DNA from: an uncultured Oscillospiraceae bacterium
Lineage (GTDB): Bacteria > Bacillota > Clostridia > Oscillospirales > Ruminococcaceae
Direction: 5' to 3'
Assembly (NCBI GenBank): GCA_902489475.1
Contig: CABUAH010000011.1
Location: 1-36,683 of the forward strand
DNA length: 36,683 bases
Part shown: piece by piece, positions 25,480 to 33,497 of the stretch
Position numbering within the stretch: position 1 is the stretch's first letter
How the letters are laid out: each line of letters starts with the position of its first letter
The notes under the pieces: model-generated
What the model saw: the letters and a program-made list of their open reading frames with translations, nothing else
Databases searched by the model: none
What the model was told of the DNA's origin: nothing
Program-made: the position numbers and the translations under genes

Positions 25480-25689
25480 CAGTCTGTAGAAAAATCACAC
25501 TTTTAAAATGTAGTCTCGTAGGCGGAAATTCGCCGACGCAACGACACCTTGAGAGGAAATCGGCGGTGTAAGCCGATTTTCGACGAAAAGGAAGAATCCT
25601 CAGGGAAAAAGCGCTGAACGAAACGGGCGAAGCTGTCGAAGTGAGTGCGTTTGTCCCTTGGGAAGCGTGTCGGGCTGTGTCCACACCTT
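25480..25689 (+). repeat. Dispersed structured element, copy C (210 bp)
   Basis: The third and most diverged copy, same orientation as copy A. It begins CAGTCTGTAG and ends CACACCTT. It is flanked by the direct repeat AAAGATT (25473-25479 and 25690-25696), a 7-bp target duplication. The terminal hairpin is reduced but keeps AAG/CTT outside GTGT/ACAC, where copy A has GAG/CTC. The second hairpin has a G-U in place of the G-C of A and the A-U of B. It ends 14 bases upstream of the -35 box of the polysaccharide exporter promoter. Confidence 0.88.
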
Positions 25690-25703
25690 AAAGATTACAA
25701 TTC

Positions 25704-25732
25704 TTGACATACAATATCTAATGTGATATACT
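25704..25732 (+). promoter_or_regulatory. Promoter of polysaccharide ABC exporter
   Basis: TTGACA - 17 - TATACT, about 65 bases before ATG 25804 and immediately downstream of repeat element C and its target duplication. Confidence 0.85.
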
Positions 25733-25803
25733 TGATTTAAATTTATCCGGAACTTTTTTCATAAAAAATAAACGCAGTTTAAAGTTTTGAAAGGACTATT
25801 TTA

Positions 25804-26661
25804 ATGGAAAAGAAAAAGCTAAACTTTGCACCTAAAGAAGGAAGCTTTCTTGAAGTGTTTAAATATAAAGACTTACTATCCCAGCTTGTTTCAAGAGATT
25901 TAAAGCTGAAATATCGCAGAAGTTTTTTGGGATATGTTTGGAGCGTATTGAATCCGCTTCTTATAATGCTCGTCATGACGGCGGTATTTTCATCAATGTT
26001 CGGAAGGAATGTCCCGAATTTTGCAATTTACCTTTTATGCGGACGTACAATATTTGAATTTATCAATACCGCTACTACAAAAGCACTTGGAGCAATAACG
26101 GACAATTCCGTTTTGCTCAAAAAGACTTATGTGTCAAAATTTATGTTCCCACTCTCGAAAATCACAAGCTCAATGATAGACTTTGTATTTTCGCTCGGTG
26201 CGCTTGTTATAGTTATTACCTTTCTTTCATTAATTAAAGGAGAATGCTTATTCTCGTTTGCGAATCTTTTGTTCCCGATCGTTGTGATTCAAGCGTACGT
26301 TTTTTCTCTCGGACTTGGATTTTTACTTGCACAGTTAAACGTATTTTTCAGAGATATAAAATACATTTATAAAGCTATAACAACCGCTTGGATGTATCTT
26401 TCGGCTATCTTTTATGATGTTAATATGCTGACAAGCGTTCCTTGGATAAAATTTATCGTCGATTTTCTAAATCCGGCTTATATTTATATCAAACAGTTCC
26501 GTGACATAATATGGCTAGGAAACCACGGATTGGAGTTTGTGTACAATACAAGAATTTTTGCACAGAATGTTGTTTTGGGAACAATTTACGCTCTGGCTAT
26601 GTTTGCAATAGGCATCTTCTTTTTCAAAAGAAAACAAGATAAGTTTATTCTGTATATTTAA
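25804..26661 (+). CDS. ABC-2 polysaccharide/teichoic acid exporter permease
   Basis: A 285-residue TagG/Wzm-type permease. The cytoplasmic N-terminus contains LVSRDLKLKYRRSFLGYVWSVLNPL, the hallmark of polyol-phosphate/polysaccharide exporters, followed by six membrane helices. It forms the channel that flips lipid-linked glycan polymers across the membrane. AAAGGAC lies upstream of the ATG. The ATPase gene starts 12 bases after its stop. No glycosyltransferases are adjacent. The CDP-glycerol transferase at 10.8-12.0 kb makes wall teichoic acid export a reasonable guess, but an O-antigen-like or capsular glycan cannot be excluded. Confidence 0.87.
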   Translation: MEKKKLNFAPKEGSFLEVFKYKDLLSQLVSRDLKLKYRRSFLGYVWSVLNPLLIMLVMTAVFSSMFGRNVPNFAIYLLCGRTIFEFINTATTKALGAITDNSVLLKKTYVSKFMFPLSKITSSMIDFVFSLGALVIVITFLSLIKGECLFSFANLLFPIVVIQAYVFSLGLGFLLAQLNVFFRDIKYIYKAITTAWMYLSAIFYDVNMLTSVPWIKFIVDFLNPAYIYIKQFRDIIWLGNHGLEFVYNTRIFAQNVVLGTIYALAMFAIGIFFFKRKQDKFILYI

Positions 26662-26673
26662 GGAGGGACTATT

Positions 26674-27513
26674 ATGTTTGGATTTGTAAGAGAACTTCCT
26701 GAGAATAAACATCAAAGCGAATATATAGTTGATCTTCAAAATGTAACTGTTCGATTTAACAAAGCAAGTGAGAAAATAGACAATCTAAAAGAATACTTTG
26801 TAAAGCTTGTCCGCCATGAACTGATGTTTCAGGAATTTTTAGCACTTCAGGATATAACACTTCAAATAAAGCCCGGAGAAGCATGGGGTTTTGTCGGCAC
26901 AAACGGTGCGGGAAAATCAACTCTTTTAAAGGTAATAAGCAAGATTTTAAAGCCATACAAGGGAACGGTTGAGGTGAACGGTACTATTGCATCGCTGATT
27001 GAGCTTGGTGCAGGAATTGATCCTCAGCTGACCGCAAGGGAAAACATTTTCCTAAACGGAACCATTTTGGGCTATTCAAAAGAATTTATCGAATCAAAGT
27101 TTGACGATATAGTTGCGTTTTCCGAGCTTGAGGACTTTTTGGATTCTCCTGTTAAAAACTTTTCTTCCGGTATGAAAACAAGACTCAGCTTTTCAATTGC
27201 AACCGTAATGGAGCCTGACATTTTAATAGTAGATGAAATCCTAGCGGTCGGAGATGCTCTTTTCAGAAAGAAATGTATGGAACGCATGAACAAAATGCTT
27301 TCGCATGGAACTACCCTGCTTTTCGTTTCTCATAACATCTCAGATATTGAAAAAATGTGTCAAAAAGCCATGTGGATAAACCGAGGAAAAACGGTTATGT
27401 CAGGTGATGTTAAAGACGTTTGTGCACAATATCAGGAAAACATTGCAAAAATTAAGGAAAAAGAGCGTTTGGAAAAGAAAAAGAAAACATCCGTTGAAAA
27501 CGCCAAAAAATAA
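26674..27513 (+). CDS. Polysaccharide/teichoic acid exporter ATPase
   Basis: A 279-residue TagH/Wzt-type ATPase partnering the preceding permease. Walker A VGTNGAGKSTLL (about 75), signature NFSSGMKTRLSFSIA and Walker B DILIVDEILAVGD are intact. The N-terminal extension before the P-loop (VTVRFNKASEKIDNLKEY, with the family's long insertion) is typical of this exporter class. The protein ends in a Lys/Glu-rich helix (about 245-279) with no carbohydrate-binding domain, so it resembles the short type that does not recognise a modified chain end. GGAGGGAC precedes ATG 26674. Confidence 0.88.
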   Translation: MFGFVRELPENKHQSEYIVDLQNVTVRFNKASEKIDNLKEYFVKLVRHELMFQEFLALQDITLQIKPGEAWGFVGTNGAGKSTLLKVISKILKPYKGTVEVNGTIASLIELGAGIDPQLTARENIFLNGTILGYSKEFIESKFDDIVAFSELEDFLDSPVKNFSSGMKTRLSFSIATVMEPDILIVDEILAVGDALFRKKCMERMNKMLSHGTTLLFVSHNISDIEKMCQKAMWINRGKTVMSGDVKDVCAQYQENIAKIKEKERLEKKKKTSVENAKK

Positions 27514-27527
27514 CTATGCCAAAAAAT

Positions 27528-27548
27528 CCTCCGAAATCTTTTCGGAGG
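27528..27548 (+). terminator. Hairpin between exporter and maf genes
   Basis: CCTCCGAA pairs with TTCGGAGG around a five-base loop, 15 bases after the ATPase stop, but only TTT follows. It is probably a weak terminator or mRNA 3'-end stabiliser, so the maf-murT-gatD genes may receive read-through from the exporter promoter. Confidence 0.5.
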
Positions 27549-27576
27549 TTTAAGCATTTATCAAGGGGGAAATTAT

Positions 27577-28158
27577 ATGTCAGAGTTTTTAAACGATGAG
27601 CGCATCATTCTCGCATCCGAATCGCCGAGACGCAAGGAGCTTTTAAGCTATATCACAGATGACTTTGAAGTGATTCCTGCCCAAATTGATGAACATGTTG
27701 ATCTTATTATAAGGCAGGAGCGTGTTGCAGAAGCGCTGGCAATCAGAAAAGCTAAAGCAATAAATGCTCCCGGCGCATTAATTATCGGATGTGACACGGT
27801 TGTTTTATGCGACTCAAAAATATTCACAAAGCCTAAAAATCGTGCAGACGCATTTAATATGATAAAATCTCTTTCAGCCAAAACTCACAGGGTTTTAAGC
27901 GGAGTATGTCTTAAAAAGGACGATAAAATAAAATCTTTCACAGTCGAAACACTTGTTACCTTCTATCCTATCTCGGATGAAGAAGCAACTTGGTATTTAT
28001 CAACAGGTGAGCCTTTTGATAAAGCAGGCGCATACGGAATTCAAGGCTACGGCTCGGTTTTGGTAAAAAAAATCGACGGAGATTTTTACAATGTTGTAGG
28101 TCTTCCTGTTTCAAGGCTTAAAAGAGAACTTATAAAGTTTTCAGCTGAGGGGAAATAA
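27577..28158 (+). CDS. maf: Maf nucleotide pyrophosphatase
   Basis: A 193-residue Maf/HAM1-fold enzyme that hydrolyses non-canonical or selected nucleoside triphosphates (dTTP/UTP and modified forms) and is linked to septum formation. Motifs: IILASESPRRKELL (residues 10-23), the GCDTVV segment with the catalytic Asp (about 69-74), SAKTHRVLSGVCL, and GEPFDKAGAYGIQGYG. Length is normal. A GGGGG site lies before ATG 27577. It heads a cluster with a small unknown gene, murT and gatD (gaps 5, 13 and 11 bases), consistent with a role in wall growth and division. Confidence 0.92.
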   Translation: MSEFLNDERIILASESPRRKELLSYITDDFEVIPAQIDEHVDLIIRQERVAEALAIRKAKAINAPGALIIGCDTVVLCDSKIFTKPKNRADAFNMIKSLSAKTHRVLSGVCLKKDDKIKSFTVETLVTFYPISDEEATWYLSTGEPFDKAGAYGIQGYGSVLVKKIDGDFYNVVGLPVSRLKRELIKFSAEGK

Positions 28159-28163
28159 ACGGT

Positions 28164-28472
28164 ATGGGACTTTTTAAAAAAGAAAAGAAAACAAAACTCA
28201 AAGACGTAGTGGAATTTAACGGAAAGAGAATAAGCTATGCTGTTGAAATTCTTGACGGAGAGGAAAGAGTTCTCGGAAAAAACGGTGGAATCGCCGTAAA
28301 CGGTGACTGCGTTATACTTCTTTTGGAAGCGAGCGAGGTTTTCAGATGCGAAATAAAAAACATCAAAATAGGAACACTAATGAGCGGTAACGGTGCTGAC
28401 ATTTCAGGCCTTGACATAAACCAAAACAGACAACGTCACATTATAGCTTATTACAGCAATCTAAAGCAGTAA
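28164..28472 (+). CDS. Small conserved-context protein, unknown function
   Basis: A 102-residue soluble protein with no signal peptide. It has a lysine-rich start (MGLFKKEKKTKLKD) and a predicted all-beta middle (VVEFNGKRISYAVEIL, GGIAVNGDCVILLLEAS, VFRCEIKNIKIGTLMSG), with a glycine-rich loop GNGADISGLDI. The translation has good ribosome-site spacing (GGGGAAATAAACGGT before the ATG) and lies five bases after maf and 13 before murT, so it is probably real and co-translated. I do not recognise the family. Its context suggests a link with lipid II amidation, nothing more. Confidence 0.65.
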   Translation: MGLFKKEKKTKLKDVVEFNGKRISYAVEILDGEERVLGKNGGIAVNGDCVILLLEASEVFRCEIKNIKIGTLMSGNGADISGLDINQNRQRHIIAYYSNLKQ

Positions 28473-28485
28473 GGAATTGATATAA

Positions 28486-29859
28486 ATGGGAAAATTTAGA
28501 GTGGCTGCAGCGATTATCGCCTGTAGGCTAACAAGACTCATTCTAAGGGCTGTCGGAAAGGGCGGAACAAGCCTGCCGGGAATGGTGGCAGTTAAGCTTT
28601 ATAAAAACATTTTATCAAAGCTTTCAAAAAACGTAAACACGATAATTGTCACAGGTACGAACGGCAAGACCACCTCTTCAAGAATGATTGAGCAAGCCCT
28701 TATTGAATCTAACAGAACATATTTTTGCAACAAGAGCGGAGCTAATATGCTCGGCGGAATAGTTGCTGAATTCTGTGAAAATTCTACACTTACAGGCAAA
28801 AAGAAATACGATTGGGCTCTTATTGAATGTGATGAAGCAGCTTTTCGTACCGTTTCAAAATATATAGACGCTACGTGTGTACTTGTTACAAATATTTTCA
28901 GAGATCAGCTTGACCGCTACGGCGAAGTTACACACACTCTAAACAGCATTATTACCGGAATTAAAAACTCAAAAAATGCTGTTGTATGTCTTAACGCTGA
29001 CTGTTCTCTTACAGTTTCTATTGCTGACCAAATAGATAACAAAATTATATACTACGGTGTTGACAAGGCAATTTATGAGCATACGGTCAAGGAAGTTTCC
29101 GATGCTCCGTATTGTATAAAATGCAAATCAAAGTATGATTATTCATACCGAACTTTCGGTCATCTGGGCGGATTTAAGTGCAGCGGCTGCGGATACAGCC
29201 GTCCTTCACCGACAGTGTCTGTTACAGATATACTTGAAACAAATGACAGCTATTCCCTTGTTATGCTGAATATCGGAGGGGATGAATTCAAAGTAAAAAT
29301 CAATCTTCCGGGCGGATATAATATTTATAACGCTGTGGGGACTGCATGTGTTGGTTATGCTTTAGGCTTTGACTCAAAAACCGATGTTTTTGCACTTGAG
29401 AATTTTGAATGCGGGTTTGGAAGAATGGAAATGCTTCCGATAAATAAAGCAAAGCTTCGCATGATACTTGTAAAAAATCCTGCCGGCTGTAATCAGGTAT
29501 TAAATTTTCTTTGCAACAACAAGGAAAGCTCGCTGTTTATCGTTGCGCTTAACGACAATTATGCTGACGGAACTGATATTTCATGGATATGGGATGTTGA
29601 CTTTGAAAAGCTTACATCGGTTGAGGACAAGCTTTGTGAAATATGGGTAACCGGAATAAGAGCCGATGAAATGGCAATGAGGTTTAAGTACGCAGGAATA
29701 AGCACTGAAAAAATCAAGGTAAAAAAAGACTATGACTTGCTTATAAACGATATCGGAGGCTATGACGGCTCTGTTTATATGATGCCGACATATACTGCTA
29801 TGCTTGCGATAAGAAAAAAAATAGCCGACAAATTCGGCTTCAAGGAATTCTGGAAATAA
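28486..29859 (+). CDS. murT: Lipid II isoglutaminyl synthase, MurT subunit
   Basis: A 457-residue Mur-ligase-type subunit that, with GatD, amidates the alpha-carboxyl of D-Glu in lipid II to D-isoglutamine. ATP-binding loop IIVTGTNGKTTSSRMI (about residues 54-69). ALIECDEAAF and NIFRDQLDRYGE are Mur-ligase segments. A MurT-specific zinc ribbon is present with two CxxC pairs (CIKCKSK and CSGCGY, about 210-235). The C-terminal DUF1727 domain includes VKNPAGCNQVLNF and DNYADGTDISWIWD, with the catalytic Asp region. The gatD gene follows after 11 bases. Amidation lowers wall charge and is needed for efficient cross-linking in several Gram-positives. Confidence 0.95.
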   Translation: MGKFRVAAAIIACRLTRLILRAVGKGGTSLPGMVAVKLYKNILSKLSKNVNTIIVTGTNGKTTSSRMIEQALIESNRTYFCNKSGANMLGGIVAEFCENSTLTGKKKYDWALIECDEAAFRTVSKYIDATCVLVTNIFRDQLDRYGEVTHTLNSIITGIKNSKNAVVCLNADCSLTVSIADQIDNKIIYYGVDKAIYEHTVKEVSDAPYCIKCKSKYDYSYRTFGHLGGFKCSGCGYSRPSPTVSVTDILETNDSYSLVMLNIGGDEFKVKINLPGGYNIYNAVGTACVGYALGFDSKTDVFALENFECGFGRMEMLPINKAKLRMILVKNPAGCNQVLNFLCNNKESSLFIVALNDNYADGTDISWIWDVDFEKLTSVEDKLCEIWVTGIRADEMAMRFKYAGISTEKIKVKKDYDLLINDIGGYDGSVYMMPTYTAMLAIRKKIADKFGFKEFWK

Positions 29860-29870
29860 GGGGGCAGAAC

Positions 29871-30608
29871 ATGAAAAAAATAACGATTTGTCACCTATAT
29901 CCTGATGTTTTAAATCTCTATGGAGATAGAGGAAATATTATTGCCCTTAAAAAGCGACTTGAATGGCGTGGGATAGAATGTGAGATAAAGGAAGCTAACA
30001 TCGGTGACAGCATTGATGTTGACTCGACCGACATTTTTTTCATTGGCGGCGGTCAGGACTTTGAGCAAGAGGTTCTGCTCAAAGACTTGTCTTTAGGAAA
30101 AGGCAATCAGATAATAGAAGCCGTTGAATCGGGAAAGGTTTTTCTTGCAATATGTGCAGGATACCAAATACTCGGAAAATATTACAAGACACACACGGGA
30201 GAGATTTGCAATTTCATAGGAGCTTTAGATGTTTATACCATCGGTCAAAAGCAAAGAATGATCGGCAACTATGTTTATGAATGCGAGCTTGACGGACAAA
30301 AAACGGAAATAGTCGGCTTTGAAAATCATTCGGGAAAAACCTATCTCGGCAAAGATGTAAAGCCTTTCGGCAAAATTTTGTCGGGAAACGGAAACAACGG
30401 TGAGGACAAAACCGAAGGTGCAAGATATAAAAACGTATATGCAACATATGCACACGGACCTGTTTTGCCTAAGAATCCAAAGCTTTGCGATGAGCTTATA
30501 AAAATTGCGCTTCTTAACCGCTATGGCGACTGTGCATTAAGCACGCTTAATGATTCCTTTGAAAATAACGCTCATGAATATATGACGCAAAGGCTTTTAA
30601 ACAAATAA
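29871..30608 (+). CDS. gatD: Lipid II isoglutaminyl synthase, GatD amidotransferase subunit
   Basis: A 245-residue class I glutamine amidotransferase of the CobB/CobQ type that supplies ammonia to MurT. The nucleophile Cys lies in FLAICAGYQILG (about residues 91-102), and the catalytic His is in YATYAHGPVLP (about 190-200). FIGGGQDFEQE and FENHSGKTYLG are characteristic GatD segments. GGGGGC precedes ATG 29871. It is the last gene of the maf-murT-gatD cluster and is followed by a strong terminator. Confidence 0.95.
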   Translation: MKKITICHLYPDVLNLYGDRGNIIALKKRLEWRGIECEIKEANIGDSIDVDSTDIFFIGGGQDFEQEVLLKDLSLGKGNQIIEAVESGKVFLAICAGYQILGKYYKTHTGEICNFIGALDVYTIGQKQRMIGNYVYECELDGQKTEIVGFENHSGKTYLGKDVKPFGKILSGNGNNGEDKTEGARYKNVYATYAHGPVLPKNPKLCDELIKIALLNRYGDCALSTLNDSFENNAHEYMTQRLLNK

Positions 30609-30635
30609 TCTCTGAATACTGTCAATAAACAAATA

Positions 30636-30668
30636 CCGCCGCTTAATTTCAATAAGCGGCGGCTTTTT
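30636..30668 (+). terminator. Terminator after gatD
   Basis: CCGCCGCTTA (30636-30645) pairs perfectly with TAAGCGGCGG (30653-30662), then CTTTTT. It lies between the convergent gatD and SpoIID-domain genes; the minus-strand T-run is weaker. Confidence 0.9.
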
Positions 30669-30692
30669 ATATTCGCTAGTCCAATTTGTGTC

Positions 30693-32195
30693 TTATTCTA
30701 CATATTCCTCAAACTCTTCACTCTCTTCCGGATTTTCAGTTTCCGATAAGTCAGTGCTTTCCGACGGTGCTTCAGGTTCTGTACTATCCTCTTCTGTAGG
30801 AGCATCAGTTACTATAGGCTCATTGCTTTCATCTTCTGTCGTCGGTTGATCCGTAATATCAGGATTCGGATCTGTGTAATCTGTATTTTGACCCGTTGTG
30901 GTTGTAGTTCTTCTGGTAATTCTCTTCCATGTCGTTGTCCGCTTGGAAGTTTCATCCGACTCAGAATCTTTTGCCTGCGTATTTTTAGTTGTAGTTGTCT
31001 TTTTATTATTAGATGTAGTTACTTTAGAAGGATTCTGCTTCTTTGCATTTTTCGCAAGCTCGACCTTAACACCTGTGTAATAATGCTTTAAAATCTGGTC
31101 AAATTTCAAACCGTCTTTTGAAGCATAATAGTTTGCACCCTGCTGGCTCATTCCGACTCCGTGTCCATAACCATAAGTTGTAAAAGTAAACGTACTGTCC
31201 TTATAGCTTATAATGAACGCATTTGACCGAAGTCCGAAAAGGCTTTGTAAAAACTCCCCTGAAACCTCAGTTCCGTCACAAAGCTCTAACTTTTTTACAT
31301 ATCTTCCGTCATAGGTTTCCACTATTTTAAACCAATCTTCAGGATCATCTGTAAGCTTTATTCCGAATCTAAGCATCAAATTCATCTGTACAAGAGTTTG
31401 ACTTACACTTTTTTCCTCCTCATAATCAGGAGCTAAGTCATCGTATTTGCTTACAACAGAAATAAGATACGGAAGATGTCCTCCCCATGCGTGTCTGCTC
31501 GATGCAGTAATACCTGCAGAGGACGCAGAAAACACCGTGTTCGCTATTTTCCCGTTATATGTACATACCAGCCCTTCAACCGATTTAACGGCATTTTCAA
31601 TTTTCTTGGAATAGTTTCCTTTCAATCCAAGCTCAGGTATTTGGTCTGTGCTTTCGCAGTAAAGGATTGTCGTATACGCCGCAACCGCCTGTGCCTTTAG
31701 TGCCTCTGTAGAAAAAGACGGTCCCATCTCTCCGTTTACGACTTGACACAAAATATCAAATCCATTACCCGTTACAAGCTTTCCTGTATCAATGTTTCTA
31801 ACCGTATGGCGTTCTTTTGAAATATCCGCAGTTTCATAAGTTCCTGCCTTTGCAATTTTTGAAATATACGGATTAGAACTTGTTTTTCCTGTTACTGTAA
31901 ATTCCTTGTCGTACGCTGTTGTTTTCTTTAGTGTTTTAACTGACGTAGTTGTTGTTTTCTTAGTAGTAGTTGTTGTGAGTGTGGTCGACTTGGGTGTGGT
32001 TTCACTTTCGGTAACAATTCCGTTTAAGCTTACCTCTTTGGCAGTAGGCACCTTCTCGCTTCCCGATGCCAATATTCCGGCAACAACACTAACCGCAACA
32101 ATAACCGCTGTTGTCGCAGCTATCGCCGTAATTCTTCTCGCTTTAACAAGTTCTTCTGTTTTTTGCTTGCTAAAAATATCCTTTAATTTTATCAC
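30693..32195 (-). CDS. SpoIID/LytB domain wall protein with Thr-rich linkers
   Basis: About 500 residues from a GTG at 32195 (AAAGGA seven bases upstream); a TTG at 32225 with AGGGG upstream would add ten. Order: short cytoplasmic start, membrane helix (TAIAATTAVIVAVSVVAGIL), Thr/Lys-rich linker, then the SpoIID domain (about 130-370) with QVVNGEMGPSFSTEALKAQA holding the catalytic Glu and GYGHGVGMSQQGANYYA. A long Ser/Thr/Glu/Pro tail ending in acidic residues follows. SpoIID-type enzymes are lytic transglycosylases cutting peptide-free glycan strands. At 500 residues with such a tail it is unlike sporulation SpoIID and more like LytB. It lies about 30-60 bases after the SH3b-3D gene, which has the same style of linker. 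Confidence 0.82.
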   Translation of the reverse strand: MIKLKDIFSKQKTEELVKARRITAIAATTAVIVAVSVVAGILASGSEKVPTAKEVSLNGIVTESETTPKSTTLTTTTTKKTTTTSVKTLKKTTAYDKEFTVTGKTSSNPYISKIAKAGTYETADISKERHTVRNIDTGKLVTGNGFDILCQVVNGEMGPSFSTEALKAQAVAAYTTILYCESTDQIPELGLKGNYSKKIENAVKSVEGLVCTYNGKIANTVFSASSAGITASSRHAWGGHLPYLISVVSKYDDLAPDYEEEKSVSQTLVQMNLMLRFGIKLTDDPEDWFKIVETYDGRYVKKLELCDGTEVSGEFLQSLFGLRSNAFIISYKDSTFTFTTYGYGHGVGMSQQGANYYASKDGLKFDQILKHYYTGVKVELAKNAKKQNPSKVTTSNNKKTTTTKNTQAKDSESDETSKRTTTWKRITRRTTTTTGQNTDYTDPNPDITDQPTTEDESNEPIVTDAPTEEDSTEPEAPSESTDLSETENPEESEEFEEYVE

Positions 32196-32257
32196 GTCAA
32201 ATTCCTTTCCAAAAAAAGAAGTCAAGGATTTATCCCCTAACTTCTTTTCGATAAAAA

Positions 32258-33298
32258 CTATCCTACCAAATAAACATCAAAGTAGCGAACGCCCCACTTG
32301 CAAGCTTCCTCATGGCTGTCAAAATACAAATCTATAACGTTTCCGCTTATAGAACCGCCTCTGTCCTCAACTGTATAAACATTTCCGTTGAACATAAGCT
32401 TAGTTCCGAATGCGTATTTTGATGAAGCAGCAATTGTTCTTCCTGCTGTTGCTTTTGTTCCGCTTGCTGTATATCCGCTTGCACCTGTTCCGCAGCACTT
32501 TTCACATGAGCAATAAGCTGTTACCTTGAATGTTCCCAAGTGTTTTGAGCTTGTGCTTGTAGTTTTCTTAGAACTAGATGCCGCAGGCTTGGTGGTAATA
32601 ACCGTTGTAGTTATCTTAGGCTTTGAGCTTTGCAAATACTTGCCGGATACATATCCGCTCTTACCATTGTATTTTACCGGATACCAGCCGTTTTGAGCAC
32701 TTCCGGTTACTGTGACAGCCGAGGCATATGGAATAACCGTTACCTTTGAATAACCTGTTCCTGCCCCACTCCTCAAGTTAAGCTCATCGTTTGCGTACAT
32801 ATTATAAGCTTTAAATGCCTTCGTAGTCAAAACCGTTGTTGTCGTTGTTTTATATGTAGTTTTCTTAGCAGTTGTAATTGCCGCCTGCGTTGTTGATTTG
32901 CTGGTAGCTTCTGTTGTTTTTTCTGTAGTAGCAGAAGTTGTCTTGCTTACAGTTGCTTTCGAGCTCTTCGCCGCAGTTTTCTTTTGCGTTTGAATCTGTG
33001 TTGTCAAAGCAGGAGCCTCAGCTTCATAAACATCAATGTCAGCAGAATTTGCCTCCGTTTGAGTTGTTTCGTTTTTAATCAAACTATCAGTAGCTTCGAT
33101 TTCTCCTGTGAATACCGATAATGATATTGCGCCAACCGATAAAATCACCGCAGCACAAATACACATCTTTACTCCGATTCCCTTAAAAGATTTCCTGCTT
33201 TTTTCAGCACGCAAAACCTTTAAGGACGAGTCCTTCAGCTTCATTTCAATCACTTTGCCTTTCCGACAGCTATATAAATATAACCGTCTTTCTTTCAA
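32258..33298 (-). CDS. SH3b and 3D domain cell-wall protein
   Basis: A 346-residue protein. Order: basic cytoplasmic start, membrane helix (MCICAAVILSVGAISLSVF, about residues 45-63), Thr/Ser/Lys-rich linker (about 95-160), a bacterial SH3 domain (about 165-230; ELNLRSGAGTGYSKVTVIPY, NGWYPVKYNGKSGYVSG), a second short linker, and a C-terminal 3D domain (about 255-346; TAYCSCEKCCG, AFGTKLMF, VEDRGGSI, VIDLYFDS). The domain set points to peptidoglycan binding and cleavage outside the membrane. The start is a TTG at 33298 with GGAGAGG five to seven bases upstream; an ATG at 33244 with weaker site spacing is the alternative. Its 3D domain is a clear relative of the one at 14.9 kb. Confidence 0.82.
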   Translation of the reverse strand: MKERRLYLYSCRKGKVIEMKLKDSSLKVLRAEKSRKSFKGIGVKMCICAAVILSVGAISLSVFTGEIEATDSLIKNETTQTEANSADIDVYEAEAPALTTQIQTQKKTAAKSSKATVSKTTSATTEKTTEATSKSTTQAAITTAKKTTYKTTTTTVLTTKAFKAYNMYANDELNLRSGAGTGYSKVTVIPYASAVTVTGSAQNGWYPVKYNGKSGYVSGKYLQSSKPKITTTVITTKPAASSSKKTTSTSSKHLGTFKVTAYCSCEKCCGTGASGYTASGTKATAGRTIAASSKYAFGTKLMFNGNVYTVEDRGGSISGNVIDLYFDSHEEACKWGVRYFDVYLVG

Positions 33299-33497
33299 AA
33301 TGCCCTCTCCAAAGAATTTTGAAAACTTAGTTTTAGGGTTTGTAGCCCGTTGTTCTTATCAGCGATAAAAACCTATCCGCCGAAAATTAAGCAAATTATC
33401 CTTATTTATTTTTCTTTATTGAAATTTGCCTAACAAATATTTTATCCCTATCCTGTTTCTCTTTTTTATTTTAGGATTAAGGTAAAAAGCGTTTTTC

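Noticed and set aside
25469..25684. 71-residue minus-strand open frame over element C
   Set aside because: It is the same artefact as in element A; the frame is not kept across its full length in the other copies.
33299..33497. Cyclic-di-AMP (ydaO-type) riboswitch upstream of the SH3b-3D gene
   Set aside because: Such riboswitches often precede wall-hydrolase genes, and the stretch near 33340-33370 looked suggestive, but the conserved core segments are absent and the region is too short.
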